Assembly (NCBI GenBank): GCA_011109175.1
Contig: RDEW01000008.1
Coordinates: forward strand, 629,954 to 693,953
Reading direction: 5' to 3'
Origin: Dicyema japonicum
Lineage: Eukaryota; Dicyemida; Rhombozoa; Dicyemidae
DNA: 64,000 bases
Shown: one piece after another, positions 47,661 through 59,349 of the stretch
Layout of the letters: each line of letters opens with the position of its first letter
How positions within the stretch are numbered: position 1 is the first letter of the stretch
Made by a program: the position numbers and the translations under genes
The notes under the pieces: generated by a model
What the model was told of the DNA's origin: nothing
The model's database searches: none
The model's input: only the letters and a program-made list of their open reading frames with translations

Positions 47661-48549
47661 ATTAAGGCCTTAATTTAATTTTTATTCATTTGATAATAAA
47701 ATTTCTTTTTGATAAAAAATAAAAAAATAAAATAAAATAAAATATAAAACCATTTTATGAAAACCCTACAAGGAGACCCAATATGTCCCATATTACAATT
47801 TATAAAGGAACTGAGACCTCAAAAGAGAATAGATGCTGTAACTTATGCGACGGATGTGGACCTTGTCTCGAAAAAAAGGAAAGCCCTCACCCAATTAATA
47901 GAGGTAATACCGTAAAGACTGTCTGCATCCCCAGAGCTTCAGATGTGGATTTTGTTGGTGGATATGAATGTTTGGTTGTTAGAGTCAGATTCACAGGAAA
48001 TTAATTTGGCTTAGTCGTGACCACAGATGTGTTCTGGTGAATTCACTTCTTAACAATAACATCTTCATTAGCTGTAATAAAAAATAAATGGTGATTAATA
48101 AATAAAATTATTCCAAAGACCAAGGGTAAAACCTAACTAACTCCATCCTGATGCGTTCCAGCAATTCCAGAACTTGTCTCCAGGTAACGAAATTGTCTCC
48201 CAGTGGAAAGAATAGTCCATGATCCCCTGAAACAAATAAAATAATATTTCAAAAACTTGCAAATTGTGCACTCTTGGACAATTCTTTAATAATTTTTCGT
48301 TTTAGTAAAAAATAGGAGTGCAAACATTCTTGCTGCAGTTTAAAAATTCCCAAATGGCTATTTTTATGGATATCCGCAATAGTTCGCATTTCAGACTCGT
48401 TATCCATGTAAATGACTAGTCTTTGGAGGTATAATCGACCATCAACGGCAATTAATGTTTCGGATTTTTTCATTAATTTTTATTTCGTCTGTCTTTAAGA
48501 TTTTTATAATATTTTTGACAAAACCTATTATCATATAAAGAGATAGACA
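47661..48549. other. Mixed stretch: palindromic AT repeat, small open frames, probable decayed LINE tail
   Basis: 47665-47690 contains a perfect palindrome AAATTAAGGCCTTAATTT. A 73-codon plus frame (47783-48004, CNLCDGCGPC) and a 74-codon minus frame (48249-48473) are unrecognised; the latter has DIHKNSHLGIFKLQ, weakly like an integrase zinc site. Minus strand at 48090-48240 reads LELLERIRMELV followed by TTTTACCCTTGGTCTTTGG, reminiscent of the LINE tails. Confidence 0.35.
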
Positions 48550-50500
48550 ATTCCATTTAGTTTAGTTCAAGCGTCGGATCCCATTAATTTTCTTCTCCAC
48601 AATGTATTTTACTGAAGCGAGAATCCTGTCCTTTTCTACACTCATGACATCACGCAGCTTTTTCCCCAAGGCTAACTTTACTGCTGACCTTCTCGACTTT
48701 TCCAGAAGTAACATTATTCTTTCCCTTAACAGGATAATCCTTATGAAGATAAACATGAATGTCTCCAAGCTAACGGAAAACTTGCATGTACAGAGAAGCA
48801 ACGCCTTCTTCCTTCTTCGTCTGAAATCTTCCATGAAAGAACCTTCCCGATCGATAACTATCCCGAGGTAGCGGAGTGAATGTACTCTCGGATGCCAAAG
48901 AATAAGGCTGTGCATGATGTCTCCGTAGGCGACTAGCCCTCAAGATGCTGGACTTCTAGGTAGAGAGTCTCATCCCTCTCTTTGAGCACCAATCCTGTAC
49001 TTGATCAGTGAACAACTTGATTCTTCTTTCTGATAATGTTGACTTCCCAGACGTATCCATAATCACTATATCGTCTGCGTATATTAACAATTGGTGTTTG
49101 CATCCGGCGGAATAGGGAAGTCTGACAAAAACACATTGAACAAAAGCGGGCTCAAAACAGAGTCCTGTGGAGCGCCCCTCTTCAATAGGATATCTATTTA
49201 CATATTTCCCTCCAACACGTACTCGGGAAGTCCGTTTTGTTAGGAAATCCTTTATCCATGTGAAGAGATTCTTTTGGATGTCAGCAGCCGCTAGCCTTGA
49301 TAGGAGGGCTTCATGCCACACGCTATCGAAAGCCTTGGACAGGTCCAAACACACCAGGTTGACTTGCCTCTTGAATTCCAGACCTCTCAGTACCATCGAA
49401 TGCATGTGGTGGATACAATCCGTGCAGGATTTCCCAGGTCTGAAGCCACATTGTTCCGCGAGGAGGAAACAGCTCTCTTCCATGTGCTCGTTTAGTCTCT
49501 TGAAGATAATTCTCTCAGCAATCTTGGAGATAGAGCAAATCAGGCTTGATCGGCCCTATAGTTAAGGGGGTCAATCCCTGACTTTCCTGGTTTAAGTATC
49601 ATCCTGACAATAAAGGTTTTCCAGCGTCTTGGGACATATCCATTATCAATGCTTGCGTTAAATAAGTTCTTTAGCACGAGCAACAAATCCTCTGGACCTT
49701 CCTTGAACATTCTCATGCTAATATTGTCATGTCCAGGAGCGTTAGCCTTGCATGCTCTAATGGCAACCACGAAGTCCTCTGTCGTTATCCTCATATTGGT
49801 ATCTTTGAGATCATCCGGAGAATAGGTAAGAAGTTCTTGTAACGCTTCCAACTCTTCCCTTGGGATCAGCTCCATTGGGTTGACTCCTGGATACAGTCTA
49901 GTTGCTTCTTAAAGATATCTGAGACTTCTTCCGCTGAACATGACCCACCTTCTGGCTTGTTCAAAGAGATTTTCATCTTTCTAGTTATTCTTTTGTAAAT
50001 CTTCCAGAACAAGGGGTCTTTGGTGTTTAGTGTGCTTGCCTCGACCTTCCAACATCGTTCTAGAGTCAGTCTTGTTCTCTCTTCAATGGCATTTTGATTA
50101 TCTTTAGTTGATCGGTCAATGTAATCCAGTCCATCCAGTCGACACATCTTCTGACTTTGGTCTTCAGTCGGTTTCTCTCTTCAATCAGAGTTAACGTGAA
50201 AAAAAGGAAATCAATGTTCTTCTTGCGCTCAGCACCGGACAGTCTCCGCTTGGCGTAAGTTGACAAGTATCGCTTCATAACAATTGAGAGGTCTCTGTCC
50301 ATGATATCAATATCACTTCGGGAATAAGGTCCCTCCTTCCAGTTTTTGAGGTTTCTAGAGATGTATCTTCTGTAGTGTTCCCAATTTATCGTTGAGAGGT
50401 CATATCCTGTGAACACTGACTCCGTAGTGTCCGGAGCCAGGTTCAGTGTCATCTCATGCGGGATGTGGTCGCTCCTGATGTCCCACATGGTTTTCTGGCC
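48550..50500 (-). mobile_element. APE-type LINE, RT-bearing copy truncated at its 5' end
   Basis: Minus strand in order: endonuclease end WDIRSDHIPHEMTLNL (about 50480), a helical linker region, KANAPGHDNISMRMFKEGPE and PRRWKTFIVRMILKPGKSG (49540-49875), EQCGFRPGKSCTDCIHHM, VNLVCLDLSKAFDSVWHEAL and HQLLIYADDIVIMDTSGKS (48956-49483), then LRYLGIVIDREGSFMEDF. Frames shift a few times, but long blocks remain, so this is one of the younger copies. Confidence 0.85.
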
Positions 50501-51172
50501 TATAAATCGATAAGGATGAAAAGAAAAAACTTACTTTACTGTAGAAGACGGAGTTAGAATATTCAAAAATTGTATTTTAGCAACGATTTACGCAGAATAA
50601 AGAAGTATCTAGTTAGTTAAAGCACATACCAGTAAACACTGTTTATGGTTTCGCTTGTCCCATGTTTTTAGATTATCCTTTCCGGTAGTCTTCTTCATCC
50701 TTTTCGCTTTCGTGCTCGTCTCATGATTTCGTAAAGATCTGGAATCTATATTTTCTGTTAATAAGTTTTTTCTATTACAAAAATGGAAAAACAACATACT
50801 TCTCGATGCATATACGACTATTTGAAAAAATTTCCTTCCACATCATTATCTATTCAGTAAAGAGTTTTATTATTGTAAAATTATTATCTAAATTCCCAAA
50901 TTTTTAACTGAAAACGTTTTGAGTTACATTATTCTTTTCTCGCGAAAAAAATAAAATTGTTGTCTATTTAAGGTTCCTCATTTAAATAATTGTAAGAAGG
51001 GACAGTATGCTTTTTGATCATAAGTGATGCACAAATAAATAGAAGATACCTAATTTCTTTAATTGAAGTGTTGCACCCCCAAAAAAAACATGTCACAGGC
51101 ACACGTGGAAGCATAATTTTTTTTCGCATTTTTATAACATTTTTCCTGACTCTATTTGTTTTATTCAAATAC
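50501..51172. repeat. AT-rich stretch with a dispersed repeat shared with 55.8 and 59.9 kb
   Basis: 50750-50940 resembles 59900-60075 on the same strand and 55740-55930 on the other (shared GGAAAAACAACATA, CCTTCCACATCAT). It looks like part of the hAT-like family there. No gene. Confidence 0.5.
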
Positions 51173-51289
51173 AGTAAACCCTCATCCGAACTAAAAAATT
51201 TGGATGCCATTCGGATTGTGAAGGGAATAAATATATTAATTTCATTGTAGTTAATGTTTATGTTTTCATATATAATAATAATCTCTCCA

Positions 51290-51985
51290 TTTTATTCAAT
51301 AAGTCTGCATCCAAGTCTCAGTTCACGCTATTTACTACGGACAGAAGATTTAAAGGTGGATTTGAGATATTCTTCGGAAACATTCCCATCCCTTATACAC
51401 GAATCCAGAAGATCCTTGGAGTAACTTTCGACTTTCCGATGACGTTTGCCAGTCACACGGAGGAGGCGTTAACCGAGGGTCTTCGAAAATAGAACGTCCT
51501 AAAAGCCATCGTAAAGAAGAGCCCCTTCCATCCTACTGCTTGTATCAGCAAAGTATATCTTCAAGTTATTACGCCGACGATTGAATATGCCTGTTCTGCC
51601 TGGAGATTCGCCATTCCATCTACGAGGGTGGAGCGTGTGAATTCTCTCAGACGGAAGATCATGAGGCACATACAATTAGACTCCACATCTGTCCCCAGTC
51701 TGCTTTCAGAGGAGGCGACGGTGAGAAATGGCCAGGGTTTCCTACGTTTTTGCAAGGAACTGGGAAACCCGTTCAAAAAAAGGTGGCCCATGCAGAGGAA
51801 TTTCGGTCGGTTATAAAAATTGCACGCCGATGGAATTCTTATGCAGAAGGAAAAGAAGGCGTTTCCGGAATGCGGTTGAGTCATCAGAAGACGAGACAAA
51901 GAAAGTTCGGATGTTGTTGGAGGCTGGGATCACCTAATTAGTTAGTTTTGACCTATCTTTCTTGGTGGTCTTGGAGTTAAATAAA
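51290..51985 (+). mobile_element. LINE 3' part with terminal hairpin
   Basis: Reads FTLFTTDRRFKGGFEIFFGN, RIQKILGVTFDFPMTFASHT, VITPTIEYACSAWRFAIPS, VERVNSLRRKIMRHIQLDS and finally VRMLLEAGIT-stop. Hairpin arms GATCACC (51928-51934) and GGTGGTC (51964-51970), then TTAAATAAATAAATAAAA. 5' truncated; a fragment of the same family is at 14975-15130. Confidence 0.8.
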
Positions 51986-52390
51986 TAAATAAAATTCAAT
52001 AAGTTCCTCGTCGACATTATAATCTTCACAAAGAATGACGATTTCGTTCTCTCCGAGCACTTCTGTTTGAGTTATATGTTATTCATTAGCAAGTTCAGTT
52101 CCTTCGATACTCATTCATAACAAGATCTTGCATTATATCTTCATTAGCAAATTAATCAAGACATTTAATTGCCTCAGTCTTTTTAAAACAATTTTATGGT
52201 CTTCTTTTACTTCGTGTGTGATATCATAATGATGGATTTCCGTAAATTCACAAAAAATTCTTTTTCAAATCAAGCGTATATAATACAAATAGTAAAACCA
52301 ATGAAAATCAATTGTAATTAATTAACACAAGCTGAATTCTTCTCCTTTTTGGGCATTGGCCCTTTGTATCACCCTCACTGTTCCCCTCGT

Positions 52391-52712
52391 ATAATAATAA
52401 TAGCCTTTTCACGAGAGCCATAATATTTATAGCTCCGCATAGGCAGGACACACACTTTATTTAAGTAAAGAACGGTTAATTTTAACTAATCGTAGAACCA
52501 AGGGATGATCTTCACTTTTCTTTTTCTTCTTGTGTGTGAATCCTTTCTAGACAATCCAGTTCTGCAGTGAGTATCCACTGATGACGGCGTCACTTGTCAA
52601 ACCCTTTAGGCATCGTAGATGCGTGGAACCTTCCACCAGACGAACAGCAGCGAGAATCGAACCCGTAACCTAAGTCACTTTAGCCCGACACCTAACCACT
52701 ATGCCACCCGGC
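52391..52712 (-). repeat. tRNA-derived SINE, full-length copy
   Basis: Near-complete minus-strand copy of the 46990-47312 SINE: head ending GGTGGCATAGTGGTTAGG (minus), B-box, conserved central block and TATTATTATTAT tail. No convincing target duplication. Confidence 0.88.
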
Positions 52713-53429
52713 TACCACTTGTGAAAGCAAATCACTAGACAGGACAGCTGTTTCTCTTGGATCCTCTTCGACGTCACTTCCGAGTTAAGAGCCTCTTGAG
52801 ATAAGATGATTAGTAACTCTTGTAACATCATCATCATAGTTATTAACTTTCAGCCCATGTCTATGCTCGATTATCATGCTCTCTAAGGTTTTTTTAATCG
52901 TCATTGATTGGATGTACGCCCTTGTAGAGACAACCAAGTTGACTTGTAGAACTTTGTTACTACTCCATCCCATGTTAAAACAATCGGAATTATTGTCACA
53001 TTGGCCTTGTGAATTTGTGCTGGTTCTTTGTCAGAAAGTCGTATTTGTGGAGTTTTTATCCCCCGAGGGATTCTCGAATTTCCTTTTCGCAGAGTTGACA
53101 ACCATTGAGATTAAGCCTTTTTCTATAATAATGCTTAAAGTTCTATATTTTTGAAAGTGTAGAAATTCCCAAATAAAGGATCATTTTTATTTCACAGATC
53201 TGAATAATTCTCTGAGAGTCATATTTGATGTATTTTTATTTCACAAATATTACTTTTTTCTAACAATTTGATAGATTTTAAATTTAAATGTAAATTCATC
53301 TGAATGCCATAAAAACAAAATAAATTAATCCGAAATTTTTAATAAATGTCTTTCGGATTGCGGATTATGAAGTTTCGGTTTATTGAAGCTTGTTTGTAAG
53401 GAAACTGTAAAAAGGCGACGGAATTCTTG

Positions 53430-54010
53430 TTAATCAAGTACCGATGCGGATATCAGATCAACTGTTTTTGCATATACCCTCTCTTTTCAGGAAAAGTGCA
53501 GGCCGATCTCCCAAACACATAGCCTTGAACCAAGTCGTTAGGCGAGCTTTGGACGGACCCAAAAACCCTCCATGCTCGAACCAGTCTGTCTTTGCAGGCG
53601 TGACGGGAAACGACCAGATAGGATGACCACCTTCAATTTTGAAGCCGGGAAACCTCTTGTCTGTGACGTTACCTTCACCGACATGTTTGCTCCTTACAAC
53701 CTACTTCAGAGTGACTCTGGAGCCTGTTCTACCGCTGAGAAGGCAGAGAGGTTGAAACAGGTAAAGTACGCGATTCTACATAATTTTTGTTTGTTCCACT
53801 CGCCGTTGAAACGTCTGATTTTCTTTCGCCAGCGACGCTGGAATTCTTGAGTTGTCTAGGGAATCGGATTTCTACACGATCAGGAGATTCCAGTGAACGC
53901 TGCTGGTTATTTACGCTAATCTCGCTCGTCATCCTGAGAGGAAATAGCCACAGAGCCAGGGCGACTTCTATATTACCGTTTTCTAATATTTTCTGTACTA
54001 CATTGTTCAT
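53430..54010 (+). mobile_element. LINE C-terminal fragment with restriction-like endonuclease (third copy)
   Basis: Frames give RKSAGRSPKHIALNQVVRRA, CRRDGKRPDRMTTFNF, GKPLVCDVTFTDMFAPYNL, then VETSDFLSPATLEFLSCLGN and LISLVILRGNSHRARA. Homologous to 31827-32342; frameshifts separate the parts. Confidence 0.7.
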
Positions 54011-55214
54011 AATTATTCAAACTGATTGAATATTGGAAAATATTAACAACAAATCTTAGAAAGTTATAAGAATCTACTGTTGACATTCCGTCTCTTAAGT
54101 TCTTTAATCAAATATTAAAACGGAATGTTTACGACTACAACCAAATTTAGCAATAATTGTTAGATAAGTTAATAGTCTTTTGAAATTATGAGATAAGTAT
54201 GTGATAAGTTTTGAGAATAATAAAAATATAAAACACAAGACCTATATGGTTTTTGATTACAAGCTATGTTGTTAAGAAGCAATGGTGCATTATGTTAAAC
54301 TGAAGAAGGTTAGTAGTGAAAAGGTCATTAACAACTTTTCAAAGGAATGGTTGAAGAAATTTTTTTACAAGGAAATATAGATATTTTTGGAGGACACCAA
54401 AAGAATGGCTACATTAAGGTTGGATGAGGCAATTATAATATAAAAGGAATAAAATTTTGTCACTAAATAGGAATGATCGTGGATTTTTTCCATAGCAAAG
54501 GTGAAAATTGAGTGTGTGATGAGATTACTTAAAAAACTAAATTGATGATGGACTTTGTGGGCCTCTTGAGATTTATCAAGAAATGTAATTGGGAAAACTC
54601 ATTACTTATAATGTAAATATGAAAATCTTATCTATTTACGTAATTAATTAAAAGTAGTTTAATTCGTAAAGCTTATTGTGCGTCACTAATAATTAGATTT
54701 AATGAAAGATTAATAAAAATACGAGTAAACTCATGAAGGAACCAAAAATTTAATTTTGGAAGTGAAACTATGCTACCTTCCAGGAGATTATCTTCTCTTC
54801 CTTCATCTATGAGGGAAGGCTTTTGACCGAAGGATAAATCATATCAATTTTGAGTAAACAAAGAGATCGGTTTTTAAATTTTCTTTTCAAGTAAGTGAAT
54901 CTTAGCGATGAAAAAATGTGGCCAAACTCTTAAAAAGAAAGTGGGGGAACAGATAATGAAGCAGGGTTTTCATCGTAATTTTAATGACGGAGGTATAGTC
55001 GGATTTGGGAAAGATACTGAAAACTAAATTTCATAAATACCTATAACTTATCTTTCCTTGCTAACAATTACGCTAAATAACGAAAAACCCTAAATGCTTC
55101 ATTTTATAAATGCGAATGAACTTTGATGTTTTGTAAAGCATACCAATTGTCTTATGATAATTAATAAAATATTAAAAGGTTTTCTTATTAACATTTCATT
55201 AAAATTAATAAAAT
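54011..55214. other. AT-rich stretch, no gene seen
   Basis: No long frame and no recognisable element; possible short exons cannot be excluded in a genome with such small introns. Confidence 0.4.
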
Positions 55215-55499
55215 TTATCCTAGTCTCAAATTATAAAAGTAATCATAAGGATCATAGCCCTCCCAAATTGTCCGTTTGTTAACCACAGCACCAATATTTT
55301 GTCTGCAATAATCGAATAAATTAATAAATTGTTCGAATTTATCGCTAAAATGTTCGTTTTTTATATTCTGTAGTGCAAATGTGATGCAGTCATCTTGTTT
55401 AGTTTTGTAATTTATTAGTGAACAGAATTTAATAACTGATAATATTCCTAACAAATTAATATTAAAAATACCAAATACAGTAATCATTGACGCCATCAT
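55215..55499 (-). CDS. Small unrecognised protein, possibly secreted or membrane-anchored
   Basis: 94-codon frame, MMASMITVFGIFNINLLGIL at the start (hydrophobic, signal-anchor-like) and then a hydrophilic, helical, Cys-containing part (DDCITFALQNIKNEHF, FINLFDYCRQNIGAV) ending DYFYNLRLG. Lies in an AT-rich region next to a hAT-like copy. Coding status is uncertain. Confidence 0.35.
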   Translation of the reverse strand: MMASMITVFGIFNINLLGILSVIKFCSLINYKTKQDDCITFALQNIKNEHFSDKFEQFINLFDYCRQNIGAVVNKRTIWEGYDPYDYFYNLRLG

Positions 55500-55587
55500 T
55501 ATTGTAGTACTTTTATATAAGTCGCATTACTTTTAATAAGCTCAATTGACGGATAATGCTACTTTGAATATTATATTACTCACAACT

Positions 55588-56200
55588 AGGACGATTTTTT
55601 GACTCTATAATTCCGAAATTTTGACCTTTTTGACTTTATTGACAAAATTCAAAATTTTGACCTTTTTGACTATGAAAAAATAATCTAGAAAAATTTTTTT
55701 TAAATATGAAAAAAAAACTAATCAAAAACTTAATTAAAATATAGAATAATTAAATACGTTTTACGTTTTCAGGTTAAAAATTTCACTTTTTAGATAATAA
55801 TTTTAAAATAATGAAAATCTTTTCTGAATAGATATAAGGATTTTTTCAAATAGTCGTATATGCATGGAGAAATATGTTGTTTTTCCATTTTTAATAGAAA
55901 AAACGTATTAACAGAAAATCTAGATTTCAGATACTTCTTAATTCTGCTTAAATCGTTACTGATATACAATTTTTGAATATTCTAGCTGCGTCTTCTACGG
56001 TGAAGTATGCTTTTCCTGTCATCTTTCAAGAAAATTCCCTTTCTGACCAGAATTATTTTTGGTAGATTTTCAATAAAATTTTCTGTTTTTTTATGGAAAA
56101 ATTTATTTGTGTATTCACACATATTTATATCGATTTCGTAGATCAAACCAATTATTTCCGCCAAAACTCAAAATAGCTTCCAAGTTACTTTTGGCATAAA
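55588..56200 (-). mobile_element. hAT-like element, right end and transposase fragment
   Basis: The plus strand starts CTAGGACGATTTTTTGACT, the inverse of the terminus at 60194, and contains two TTTTGACCTTTTTGAC subterminal repeats. The minus strand carries a 60-codon frame (FHKKTENFIENLPKIILVRK) and sequence shared with 50750-50940 and 59900-60075. Confidence 0.5.
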
Positions 56201-57239
56201 TTTTCTACACTTTTGCATCGAAGGAAGTAAAACGATATCCAATACCCTTAGTTTTGTAAACTTTACTGTTCAACTTGTGCAAGGAAAATCATATTCGAGT
56301 AAGCATTAGAGTCGGTAGGTGGAATGAGAAAATCAGATATTTTTACAGTAGCACAATAGTAATAAAAATGATAGACCTGTTAGGTTAAAATATTTATTAG
56401 ACGAAAGATTCAACTAAAAGCTTTTGTTAGAAAATTCGTGAGTTAATAGAAAATTCACTAGGATATTTTCTAATAACAGTCTTTTCAGTGACCTTCCTGA
56501 TTTCAATTCGGCATAGCAGCTGATAAACACGTTATTATTTTATTCAAAAACTTGTAAACCCACTTTATTTAACCAACAATAAAAAGTTAATATTTAAAAA
56601 AGTTAACTGATGCTTCAGTTCAAGAATAATCTCAAAAGGCAGTCGGCTTTATGTATAGGAGGTTGGGAATTCTGCGAGTAATTAAAACAAGGAAATGGCA
56701 TTTGGATACAATCACGGGATTTCTTATTTCTAATTATGGAATTGCTCGCAAAAGGAACATGGATATTGAGTTCATCAAGGCCACCCAGATGCGATATTTG
56801 CTATAAAATTATTATAAAAGATTACATTCAATGCTCTCCAGATTCATGGAGGAACCCAATGTTATCAAAAGGACCCAAGAAGTGAAGCAATATAGTGTTT
56901 TTTCAAGACAGGAATTTGTTTTTTTTTCTACGTCGAGGGAATTATGTAACCACTGCAAAAAGAACAAAATACCACCTGGCTACTTAATATGGTAGAATGT
57001 TAAACAATGATTATAAAGGCGATTTTTGTCAATAAAGTCTAAAAAATTAGTAATGTCAAAAAAGGCCAAAATTTAATTTTTTTAGCTCAATAAAGTCAAA
57101 ATTTTTGTTGATTTTTGATTTTTTTAATTTTTGGAGTTTTTAGATAAAATACTATCGTGGGATAAATTATCATCATTCACTGTGATCAAGAATGACATTG
57201 AAAAGATTATATCTGTTGTTAGAAAATATCCTTATGAAT
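56201..57239. other. AT-rich stretch with scattered AAATTTTGACC-type words
   Basis: 57000-57110 repeats words from the hAT-like ends (AAAGTCAAAATTTTTG). No gene recognised. Confidence 0.4.
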
Positions 57240-59180
57240 TTTTCTACCCTTGGTCGTCAAATTTCACATTTGTGAAACGTTCAATGGTGGTCCGGAAGAG
57301 GGAATCGATAGCATCGAGCTGTTGCATTTTCAAGTAGCAGGGTGCCCCCGAAGGACGTAGTTCAGTTTCTGTGCTGATAAGGCGTTTCTCAGGAAGAATA
57401 AAGAGGTATGTGCGTTCAGCATCTCCAGACGTCTGAATGTTGTTTTTAGTTGATGTTCTTTTGTTCTTAGAATGTTATTGATTCCAGTAAAGGGTATCAA
57501 GTATTTCCAGTTGTTCTGATTTGGTTTCTGTGGCTTTCGGAATGATCTCTCTGAACATACCAAGGATTAGATCCTATTCAGGCTGCGGAAATCCAAAATT
57601 AGTAACTTCACACTTATTGGTGTTTAGAGTTAGGCATAGGGATTCCAATTGTACTATTCAGACTTTTCAAACAATCTAGTACATCCTTCGGATGGGCCGC
57701 CCATGGTACCATACTCTCATAAGAGTGGAACAATATCCTATGATGAACAAGGCAGGCCCCAGTGGGTCTCCTTGTTGACTCCAGAAGACGATGGAATGTA
57801 ATATTGGCCGAGTACCAGACTGGATGGTTTTCCCGTACGAGCTATGAATATAGCTGTACCCTGATGGGTAGTATGTGAAGCAATCTCCAGAATTGTATTA
57901 CGTCGTATCGAATTAAAGGCATTTTTAATGTCAATTTTGACGATTACGTGAGGAATGTTTCACGTTCCTTTTCGTGTTAATGTTCGGACAGCATAAACTG
58001 CCCGCTTCACAACCCCCAGGGTGTACCGACCCCTATTTGGGTGGTTGTAGCTGTGAAAACAGCGTAGGCAGGATTGCTCTGCATACAAGCTTTGAGGCCA
58101 ACCGACGGAAAGACCAGGCCGACTGCAATAGGGGGCGTATTCCACCTCCCTTCTTGTCGAATGCGATTAACTATGCGGAGAACATTACGTGTCGAATTGT
58201 TTTTGGTAGTGTCCCTGATAGCATCCTGTTCATTAGTTTGGTAATGGTCAACACGAGCGGACCCAGAGTTGCCCATGTTATGAGCAATGAGATCTTGAGG
58301 TGACCCGGACGGAGCCCATCTAGTCCTCCACTACTACTCGGGACGAAAGAGAGAATTCCATCTTCTACATCCTCTTCAGAGACAAGTGAGGGTAATTGTC
58401 CTGGGCAAAGGGGAACTCGGTGGTCGATGAGAGACTTGGTGTCGCTCAACAAGTGATGCGTAGGACTGTTCAGACGGCTCAATTATACATTGTTGATCTG
58501 CAAGGATCTTCACCGCAGCACGGATACCACCTCGAAAGTTTTCGACGGATCGCACTTCTTAATCTCTGAGTGTCCAAGATAGTCGATGTTGGCTTCTCAT
58601 GGTTTTGAAATTTGTAGGTGAGCTTTTCTGAGTCTGCCAATAGGTTCCTTGAGAAGAGTGTGTGGACATTCTCCTTTACTAATGACGTAAGTGATTTCTC
58701 TTCTTTCCCCTCCTATGGGGTATGCATAGTGTGAATGGAGCGAAGAAAAATAATCGTACCCAATCATCAGAGTTATTCGATGAAACTGCCCTTTCAATAC
58801 ACTCACATAGGCAGTCCGCGACAGATATACGGGCAGCTTTGGGGATCCTAATCAGGAGTCTTCGTGTGTGTGTCAGGTTTGAGATCAATTCAAGTATTTC
58901 CTGATGGTCTAGTGGAACATGTTCAGAAAGGTAGCGTAGGGAAGAGTTTGTCGTATTATCTGGTAGGAGACAAGACCGACAGTGCCAATCGGAAATGGCA
59001 ACTAGGGCTCTTTTAGTCATTCCGGCACAGTACATGTGGAAGCCAAACGAACAGGCTGTGCAATGGATCATCCGCTTTCTTTTGTTCATTATGTTGCACT
59101 TTGTGCAGATCTCATCTTTTTTGCAGTTTTCTGCATGTTCTTTTCTGATTTTCCTTTATTTTTCTCTTCTTTTCTCTTAG
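57240..59180 (-). mobile_element. LINE with PHD-like finger and RT (restriction-like-endonuclease clade), 3' truncated
   Basis: Minus strand from about 59130: CTKCN, then IHCTACSFGFHMYCAGM and WHCRSC, a Cys4-His-Cys3 PHD-like finger; RLLIRIPKAARISVADCLCE; FVPSSSGGLDGLRPGHLKIS; PIAVGLVFPSVGLKACMQ; LEMLNAHTSLFFLRNALSAQ and FTNVKFDDQG near 57260. These blocks are in the order seen in invertebrate LINEs of this clade, whose C-terminal endonuclease part is represented at 31.8, 38.5 and 53.6 kb. Frameshifted throughout. Confidence 0.75.
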
Positions 59181-59349
59181 CAACACAACGACAACCGACA
59201 GACAAAACGTGTTAATGCAGCAATTTGGTTAAAATTAGTATATTTTGTGAAATATTTGTAACTGCAAAAAAGCAATTTTTTATTGAATCGCATAGATCGA
59301 TTATTATTATAGATCGGCTAAGAAACATGTAAAATTAGCAGGTTTATTA

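Larger units (their letters stand above)
51173..53372. mobile_element. Possible pogo/Tigger-like transposon remnant hosting a LINE and a SINE
   Basis: CAGTAAACCCTCATCCGAAC at 51173, preceded by TA, resembles a pogo-like terminus; TTCGGATTGCGGATTATG at about 53354-53371 is an imperfect inverse. Minus-strand 52020-52330 has an acidic coding-like stretch. The inside is disrupted by the LINE (51290-51985) and SINE (52391-52712). No DDE domain was recognised, so the call is tentative. Confidence 0.35.

Noticed and set aside
47783-48004. 73-codon Cys-rich frame (CNLCDGCGPC) as a metallothionein-like or secreted gene
   Set aside because: No signal peptide, the Cys spacing does not continue, and it is surrounded by LINE debris; chance is more likely.
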